From Siphonodentalium dalli (Eukaryota; Mollusca; Scaphopoda; Gadilida; Siphonodentaliidae): a DNA stretch of 64,000 nt. The notes under the pieces are model-generated. The model ran no database searches and was not told the origin of the DNA. It saw only the letters and a program-made list of their open reading frames with translations. Of the stretch, positions 56,817-64,000 are shown one piece after another. The translations under genes were made by a program, and so were the position numbers. Every line of letters starts with the position of its first letter. Position 1 is the first letter of the stretch. The stretch lies in NCBI GenBank assembly GCA_032622095.1, contig CP136063.1, forward strand, positions 27,840,987-27,904,986, in the 5' to 3' direction.

Positions 56817-59800
56817 CTAGGAAACATTGTGTGTAGTTTGGCCTTTGATGACAGAACAAGTTGCAAGAAGAAATGATGCTGAGTGGAGTAATATGTCGTC
56901 CGCACACTCCGTTAGATGCTGGGGAGGTGCAGAAACGTTCCCTCCGAGTAAGAATGCAGATAGTGATTTATCGTCCAAGGAGTCGTGCATGAAAAGGAAT
57001 ATTCCAATACCAAAGTGATTTATAATGAATTCCCAGTAGCTATTTCGGAGAGAAAGTATGACTTCTGATGGACAATATCGTACAGCATGGAGGATTTCGT
57101 TGTTATAGTGGCAGTCACAAGCATTGTAGCTCAGATTATTCATGTATGTGGTCTTGTTGAGTAATAGGCCAAGGTTTCGTAGTTGTGCTGAACGGTCGGG
57201 ATGTTGCTTCAGGAGTTTCCATATCGTCCAGTTAGTAGTGGGGTCTGTGTGGACCAATCGGAAAGTGTTAAGGGATTGGTTGCTGTCAACAGATAACGAC
57301 CAGGCAGTCGAGTAATGATCCGAAACAGCTGTCTTGTAAATACTTTTCCATGCTGCTTCTGATGGAAATTGACCAGTATTGGTGAATGTGTCCAGGAAGT
57401 CGTATAGTTTATACGCTTGGAGGATATGAACTATATCGGTCACGAATCCAGTTGTCCGTCGATCAAACAGAGTGTACTGGTAAAACCTTTGGAGAAATAC
57501 CTGGTGTGTTTGCGGCAGATGTATCAGGTGTCCAAGGAAATTCATCTTCTTCATGTGAATTTCACATTCGAGAGGGAGGAGTCCCAACAAGCTAAGAGCA
57601 ATGTCCGTTGGTGTGCGTTCCGGGAGAGTTTCTATGTGCTTCACACAACAGCGGAGTGCTCGTTCTAGACAGTGCTTCGTCGAGCGGGTGTCGGTTGTCA
57701 TCAGCTCGCTCCCGTCGAGTCCTTGGGTAGAACAACTGACTTGAGCATAGACCCCATTGTTATAGGAGAGCATGATTTAAGATGTCTGTTTCCAACTAGG
57801 GCGAAATAACTTTTTCTCAGTTTCTGTGTTAGATCAGTAGCTCTGCTATATTCATTTTTGAATTTGTTGTGTGAGACTCCTAGATGCAAGGAGGAAGACT
57901 TTTCTGACAATTGCTGATCACCCAAGAACCATTGTCTATCACGGGATACATCCTGCCTTGTAGTCTCATTGAACACAATGACTACGCTTTTTGTGTCAGA
58001 GAAATTAACCGCCACACGCGGCTATAATGAAAACACAGTTTAAGGAGACTGTCCATTCCAGCTTTCGACAGTGAAAGAAGAGCTATGTCGTCTGCTGCCG
58101 TCGGAGCTGTGCAAGATACAGATCCCATGGAGAAACCATCCTTCGACGAATTCAAGTCTTTTAATAAGTCATTTATGAAGGCCAGATAGAAGAACGGGGC
58201 GCAGACCGCCCCCTGTCTTGTTCCCTGTTTAATCGTCAGTATGTCGGAGAGTTCTTGGTTATACAGAACACGACTCGTGCAACCAGCGTGCATATTGGCG
58301 ATTATCCGCAATATTTTACCACAGAACCCCAAATGGTACAGTTTCACTAGTAGTCCTTCATGCCAGACTCGATCGAATGCTTTTGCTGAGTCCAGAAAAC
58401 ATACATATGCACGAGAGTTAAGATCACCAGTGTAGTGTATGAATTCCTGAACAAGAAATGCAGACATTGTGCAGCTAACCCCTCTCTGGAATCCATGCTG
58501 AATTTCGTGCGGAAACTTTGCGACACCACTATCATTAAGAAATCTAGTGAGGAGGATATGTTCAAATGCTTTATATATTACAGGTAATAAAGTTATCGCT
58601 CTGTAGCTATCCGGCAGTTGCTTCGGCTTGGGGTCACCTTTGTATATTGGCACGATGATTCCAGTTTTTAGCGAATGTGGTATCCACTCCAATCTAATAA
58701 TTCCGTTGAAAAGACAACACAGGGCGTTCGCAAGCGACCCACTTCCATGAATGAGATGTTCGTTCCTGATCTGGTCAAATCCACCTGACTTGTTGCGCTT
58801 CAGTCGCCGTATAACTGATGTTACCTCCATATCAGTAATTGGTTCGCAGAACACATCGGAATCAAATTATGGATGAGACTCATCGAGTAGTGAGTTAAGC
58901 TGCATGCATATGGCTTCCTCGAATCCTGGATCAGAATGGGCAGCGGGTGTGTATAGATTTTGAAAATATGCTCTCCAAGCTTCTAGTATTTTACGATGAT
59001 CTCTCAGTGGTCTACCATCGAAATCCATGACGGAACCGAAACTGTCAGTATTTGGATTAGCACCATGTGCTCTCAGCATTTTCCAGAATTGTTTTTGGTC
59101 CCTGACGGCACATGACTCAAGAGATTCACATCTTCGCTGTTCTTCTAAACGAGCAGCAGAACGCACTAACCTTCTGAACAGACGTTTAGATGCTTTGTAT
59201 TGGACGTATGATTGGGCACAATATGAGTGAGGCCGACCATCCGCTATCCACGTTACACCTTACTGTCGAACTTCGGCGTGACACGACCGTAGTTCATTGT
59301 TCCAGAAGGATTTTCGCGACATATGCCGTCTCATCGATGGAGAGGCGATGGATGAGGCGTGCAGTATTGTTTGAACAATGTGTGCGTACAGTTTGTCCAA
59401 ATCGTCCCGTGTCGCGAGAGTGTGGCACATGATGTTGGGAAGAAGTTCGTCTAGAGAGGTACGATACAAATCGGTGTCCATCCTATCCCAGTTGAAAGTT
59501 AACCTCGTGAACGGAACTGGTTCACTACACTGGTAAGCCGGAATCTCAAAACTGCAGCACACTGGCAAGTGATTAGACGTATTCAGTTCATGGTCGTCAG
59601 GTATACCACTCTTGACAATTAAATCCGCCATCGTATTCGGCACAAGGATATGGTCTATTCGCGAAGGTGATGCTATGGTACAGAATGGATAGTATGTGAA
59701 TGAGGGACCAGTGCATGATTCCAGGCAGGTAACCGAAAAGACTTGCGTCCGAGTTAACATGTCATTTATGAGTCGCAGTCTACCACCATGGCCAGCCGGA

Positions 59801-60312
59801 ACACGCTCATCCGCGGTGCGAATCAAATGGGCGTTTATGTCGCCCATAACAATCACTGGGCCTTCTGGTGAGTATTTGTCTATCAGATCTTTCACAGAAT
59901 AAAGACATTCTGCAAAATGATCATCGCTGTGTGAAGTGCTCGGAAGGTATACCTGGAAGACACTGATATATTCTGATGATCTCACTTTCAGTTGTAAACC
60001 AATAATCCTCTCTGTGTCGGTGTCCAGAACAACACACCGTTTAGCAAGTTGTTTCTTGATCAAGATCGCCACACCGTCGCGAGTGAAACTGCCGCCTGTC
60101 CTCGTGGTAATTGTTCGCCCGTGCTTGGCTAAGCAGCAGTACGAGTCGTGAAACATCTGTAGAAAGTTTATGTTATCACGATTAAGCCAATGTTCTGATA
60201 TACCAACTAAGTCATATAATTGTCCTCTTAGTAGGAATGAAAGATAGTCTGAAGTAGAGACAACACCACTAGCATTCCACGATGCTATGTTGATTGTTAG
60301 TTTATCCATCAT
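56817..60312 (-). pseudogene. LINE ORF2: endonuclease and reverse transcriptase
   Basis: ORF2 nicks target DNA and copies the LINE RNA. Endonuclease (60312-59260): NIASWNASG, GISEHWL, VMGDINAHL, RIDHILVP and SNHLPVCC hold the expected catalytic residues. RT (about 58854-58060): KSGGFDQIRNEHL, LPDSYRAITLLPVIYK, GFQRGVSC, FLDSAKAFDRVWH, GTRQGAVCAPFFY and TAADDIALL, where the usual Y/F before ADD is Ala. C-terminus: DLTQKLRKSYFALVGNRHL, then a CDCHYNNEILHAVRYC cluster. Stops occur in frame at 59260 and 58867. One-base losses shift the frame near 58030 and near 57760. About 1165 codons in total. Confidence 0.92.
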
Positions 60313-62125
60313 AACTACGCTTGGGGGGTTCGTTCTTCCAGAGTCTGAAGTTCACACCCTCGGGCCAGAAGCAGTCACTGTGAATCGTATCTAGATCACT
60401 AGCGTGGATGTGCAGTCTGGCAGACTGCGTTCCTCTACGCGAACTCGAAATTAGTCGCACAAATGTTGGCGATACACCTTTGCCTTCTAGAAACGCCCAA
60501 ATATGTTCGTCTCTGGTTTTCAGGGAAATTCCACTCAAGAAAAGTGTACGGGTTCGTTTACGAGCGTATGAAACTCCGGCAAAACCAACATGTTCGTCAT
60601 TTTCGCCGTCATTATCATCATACTGGTTGAGATGTCCATTTGGCCTACGATGATTTTGATCCGTACGAGGAGCAGCCGTCGAGTTAGGCGAATAGGCAGT
60701 TACACTGTTGATACCACTTTCAGATGTTGCAGCTATCTGTATGTGCGATCTACTGATCGGTTGGCGCGTCTCCATGGAGATTTTGGTATTGTTCTGATGG
60801 TCCATATGTTGTATCTCGCCTGCAGAATTGTCTGAGTTAGTATGTACATCTATTGGTGACTCTGGAGGCCATTGATTAGTAGCCGCGCTTGGTTTCAATG
60901 TAGGTGTCAACGGCGTGGACGACGGAGGAATTTGTTGATTAACTTCAGGCGTAACGGACAGCGATACATGGATGCTTGGGTCGATGGGTTGAACTCGAGT
61001 CGGCGGAGGCGTTTGTGGAGGCAGATACTTTTGGACAGTACCACACATATCGTTGAATTTTTCGGTAACATCTTCAGCAAAGAATTCAAACATTGTGCTG
61101 AATTTCCGTTCTATACTATCTATTACATCGTCCGATGATTTGAGTGACTCTTTCAGTTCCTTCTTCATTCCGTTCAATTTGCCCTTAAGAGTCTCATTTC
61201 TAACAAACATTTTATCGAGATCTTTCTCCTTTTATACGAACAATTTATTGAAGAGTTCGTGGCTTTCAATGTTTACTTTCATGTCGTCTTCAACCAGCTT
61301 GATACGATTCTTGAGACTCACAACACCTGTGCACTTATCGTCATTCATGCGTGTTATTGTGTGATCAAGTGTGGTGCATCGGCCCATGGCGTTGCCAATA
61401 GAAGTAGCATTCGATTTGCATTTTATTCCAAGCTCTTGATAGGCCTTCTCCAAAGTTTCAACACGGGAACCAAGTTCATTGTGTCCATCTGCCAGTGATT
61501 CTATTTCACGTTGCATAGCGTCTGCTGTTGTTTTATTGTTAGCTTTCAGCAGTGTCAACTCGCTTATGACTTCAGTGAGTTTATCCTGAATGCACATGGA
61601 GCTACACGGGCGTTGTTGCGTTGAGTCTACTGGCTTTTTGTCGGTCTGCGACAGTTTTTTCGTGCGAATTCTTGTGATGCAGTCACGACCGTCGTCGAAG
61701 GAACCTCCGCGAAGGAATTGAACGAGATTGTAGATGTCTTTCACAAGACAACTGCTCACGGGAAGACCTCCCAGTTCTGGATCACGCTGGATTCGACTTT
61801 TCAGGCAGTAATCTTCGAGGTCGCTATAATAATTTTGGGCATCGACGAAGAAGTTTGTACGAATTGTTCGCAGATCAGAATCATTTGGCATGGCGTGAAG
61901 CAGTCCTGCAATGAATTTATCTTTTGGGAGTTCAAGAATATCTTCCAGATCAGGATAGCGATCGTTAGAAAAATAATCAGGTAGTGTCGAGTTAACATCT
62001 GTATGTGACTGGGTCGTTTGTCTGTTGCATGTGTATGATGCCGTATCATTAGGTACCGGATCCTCATAGAGGAAGGGTATGCCAGGGGCTGGCGAAAGTA
62101 CAGCATAGCTTTTCCCATCTACCAT
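60302..62125 (-). pseudogene. LINE ORF1: coiled coil plus RRM-like C-terminal domain, one stop
   Basis: An RNA-binding chaperone-type ORF1 of about 607 codons. ATG at 62125 (MVDGKSYAVL) is preferred; the frame stays open a little further upstream into the flanking repeat without an ATG. The middle is a long heptad-like coiled coil (LTEVISELTLLKANN through RIKLVEDDMKVNIES), interrupted by one TAA at 61232 and continuing in the same frame as DLDKMFVRNETLKGK. A Pro/Ser/Thr linker leads to TLFLSGISLKTRDEHIWAFL and CFWPEGVNFRLWKNE, the C-terminal domain shared by ORF1 of many mollusc and echinoderm LINEs. The stop changes a single codon. Confidence 0.88.
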
Positions 62126-62139
62126 TACGTGTTGATCGG

Positions 62140-62268
62140 ACAGGAGACGGTCGCGAGGACTTCGTAGACCCAACCCTACGCAGATTGATTACAGATGGAA
62201 TTACATCAGAGCAACCGGAATCGGAGAGTGAGCTCAAGGAGGCAAACGAGCTGCTACCAATAACAACA
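62140..62268 (+). CDS. Candidate exon A, second copy
   Basis: 129 bp, same open phase as 27078-27206, with few changes (for example RLITDG unchanged, ESERE to ESESE). Its acceptor has been replaced by the LINE junction, so it can no longer be spliced in the same way. The donor GTTAGT is kept. Confidence 0.35.
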
Positions 62269-62343
62269 GTTAGTAGATACTGATCACTGGCTGGTGTAAT
62301 TCATATAGTTTCACCATGATAAACATAAAAAGTAACCTTACAA

Positions 62344-62541
62344 TTGTTTATAGACAAACATTTGGAACTACAGTATCGTCCATTGAAAATGTTCCGTTGT
62401 GCGGTGGAATGCCTAGGTAAAATTATTGCCACAGTCAACAATCACATTCAAATCACACCAAATGTTATTTTCATCGACCCATTCTACCCGCTGTCAGTTC
62501 AAACTCAAGCTAATCCATGTTACTACATGATTGGGGAATGA
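62344..62541 (+). CDS. Conserved 65-codon open frame, second copy
   Basis: Same frame and length as 27282-27479 with one visible residue difference. Function unknown. Confidence 0.3.
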   Translation: MFIDKHLELQYRPLKMFRCAVECLGKIIATVNNHIQITPNVIFIDPFYPLSVQTQANPCYYMIGE

Positions 62542-63285
62542 TCAGATAGAACAAGTGTGCATAATGTAATTGTTTTGCAAAGAGAGGAATATTTTTTTCA
62601 ATCCAGTTAGTATTTCTCAAAACCTATATATGGTCATACATACCAAATAAGGACTACTACATATTGTGAGTTGTAAGTGGAAAGTGCACTAAATTAGGAG
62701 TTTTAAAACCAACGTAAAGGGCGCAAATCTATATAAGGAAATGGCGCAATTTTGTGACTCATCTTATAAACAACCCACTATTATCGGACACAAAACGTGT
62801 TTTGTGAATAATGTCATATCATCATTATGCTATATTTTTAGTTTATTCGCGAGGAAATTATCATAATTTCATAATGTTATTTCTAAATTATAACTTACAA
62901 CGAAGGCCGCCCGTCCCTTCAATCGCGTGATGAATTGACAACAACATAGATAATCGTATATATCTGTCTGGCAGGCGAGTTACCGGGTATCACATATTTC
63001 ACTGTCGACAGCCCAGGTTAGAGTCTCACCTCTTGCTCTCTATATATATAGTGTATTCATTATTTTTCGACTTCTTTGCTGGCAGCTTTTCGTTGATTGA
63101 TCACAGATTAACCTTCACTAAACCAGGTGTGTGATAGTAATTATGGAAGCCGCCATATCCAAAGCGTTACACAATTGGGGTACGTCTAGCACACATACCT
63201 GCCTTTCGGCATCCAGTTCATGTGTGTTCATTTGCAGCTAGTTTATCAATACCAGTTGAACACTGTTGTATTTATTATTTTATAG

Positions 63286-63417
63286 GCAGGAGTCGGAATC
63301 ACTACAATAGGAAGACCACTTGTACAGAGTTTGATTTATTCTCGTGACAGAATAAAGTCAGTACAATCGAAATGGGAGAATATGTTCATTAGAGCAAATG
63401 AGCTCTTACCAACAACC
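63286..63417 (+). CDS. Candidate exon B, second copy
   Basis: 132 bp, with TTATTTTATAG acceptor and GTGAGTAG donor both intact. The reading starts AGVGITTIGRPLVQSL and ends RANELLPTT, differing from copy 1 by a few residues (FG to VG, YF to YS). Open in phase 0. Confidence 0.4.
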
Positions 63418-63621
63418 GTGAGTAGAATTGTGCACTGGATGATGTTCTAATTCATATAGGGTCATATAACACATGCACACACCGCAGTTTGCTCTAAACA
63501 TATTTCTTACTCATATTCGAATTCATGCAGTACCAGTTTTCGTGACTGGTGTGGAGATTTAAAACTTAGCCAAAACTAGTACGATTTAAAGTAGCTATTG
63601 AACAAACAGGAAGAATAAAAC

Positions 63622-63916
63622 GGACCTATATACAGTATTATGCGTGGAAAAACTACAAACATTTATGTTGTATTGTTGTTATTATGTTTTGAAGATTGGA
63701 ATTTATCTTTTTAAGAGTAAATATATATATGTTATGCATATATGTTGTGGGTTACTGAATACAGAGGCAGTGTCTACTTTGTTTATACTTCGATGGTCGA
63801 TCTTTATTCAATAACAGGGAAGTTGTCACAAAAATATCATAGCCTGTAATTGTATAAGCCTTGTCACTGAGTCGAAACCATCCATCCAGACCCGTTTTGT
63901 TGTTTTAGTGCTACAG
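63622..63916. other. No gene seen
   Basis: AT-rich non-coding. Confidence 0.4.
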
Positions 63917-63991
63917 GTCAAAGTTCTGGAGTAGCATTTCATATATGGAATTCATGAACATTCAGATGGCATGCTACTCCAGAACTTTGAC
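63917..63991. repeat. Perfect 21-bp inverted repeat at the window end
   Basis: GTCAAAGTTCTGGAGTAGC plus two more bases (63917-63937) is matched exactly in reverse complement at 63971-63991, with a 33-bp loop holding GGAATTC. It may be a tiny hairpin MITE. Confidence 0.85.
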
Positions 63992-64000
63992 ATTGTACGT

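Larger units (their letters stand above)
56645..62139 (-). mobile_element. Nearly full-length degraded LINE (two ORFs)
   Basis: A 5.5-kb non-LTR retrotransposon on the minus strand. ORF1 overlaps ORF2 by 11 bp. ORF2 encodes an apurinic-type endonuclease, reverse transcriptase and a Cys/His C-terminus, so the element belongs to the EN-bearing jockey/CR1-like assemblage; the exact clade is not determined. The 5' junction at 62139/62140 abuts the duplicated exon segment. Only about 14 bases precede the ORF1 ATG, so the 5' leader is truncated. AATAAA near 56655 marks the approximate 3' end. Three in-frame stops and two frameshifts make it inactive. Confidence 0.9.
62139..63621 (+). repeat. 1.48-kb duplicated segment, copy 2
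   Basis: Matches 27077-28557. The left edge is cut exactly at the LINE junction, so the intron that precedes exon A in copy 1 is missing here. The right edge diverges after TTGAACAAAC/AGGAAGAATAAA. Confidence 0.85.

Noticed and set aside
62126-62173. ORF1 of the LINE extended upstream to 62173
   Set aside because: That extension lies in the duplicated exon segment beyond the LINE junction and has no ATG.

Overview
This window is AT-rich, intron-bearing metazoan DNA made almost entirely of transposable elements. The mix of families points to a marine invertebrate, and a mollusc or other lophotrochozoan is my best guess: a Polinton, a ZMYM1-like hAT, a Helitron-like repeat, a two-ORF LINE with a mollusc-type ORF1, and a long Ty3/Gypsy element with an F-like envelope gene. 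The lineage is inference, because no lineage-specific host gene is visible. I saw no rRNA, tRNA, CRISPR array or bacterial-type operon.

Layout. 1-5279: non-coding repeats, including a 170-bp TA-flanked MITE, a 551-bp degenerate tandem duplication and a 1.15-kb palindromic element. 5280-11250: decayed Polinton/Maverick with integrase, zinc-finger/ATPase and protein-primed DNA polymerase B remnants. 11650-12545: 173-bp satellite with dimeric higher-order structure. 14875-18296: hAT transposon with recognisable TIRs and a frame-broken transposase. 19183-21031: non-autonomous TTAA-flanked transposon. 24231-25895: Helitron-like element carrying 122-bp tandem repeats. 27077-28557: segment with two homologous, phase-0 candidate exons; an almost identical copy lies at 62139-63621. 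34533-48864: 14.3-kb LTR retrotransposon on the minus strand. It has 449-bp LTRs and GTTA target duplications, and runs accessory ORF, gag, a textbook -1 frameshift signal, pro-pol, a long repeat-rich non-coding stretch, then an F-like env behind a splice acceptor. 34446-34532 plus 48865-53730: a 515-bp tandem repeat array that hosts both the LTR element and a 3.4-kb DNA transposon (49716-53139). 56645-62139: degraded LINE on the minus strand.

How the parts relate. Two insertions can be proved inside the window, because the 515-bp array supplies empty sites for both the LTR element (GTTA duplication) and the 3.4-kb DNA element (ATG duplication); subtracting the latter restores the 515-bp period exactly. 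The LTR element is the youngest and best preserved system: its LTRs differ at 5 of 449 positions by eye. Yet its pol and env frames change four times at or beside homopolymer runs, which could be sequencing or assembly error or early decay. The LINE, hAT and Polinton are clearly dead copies. The only candidate host coding sequence is the pair of small duplicated exons.
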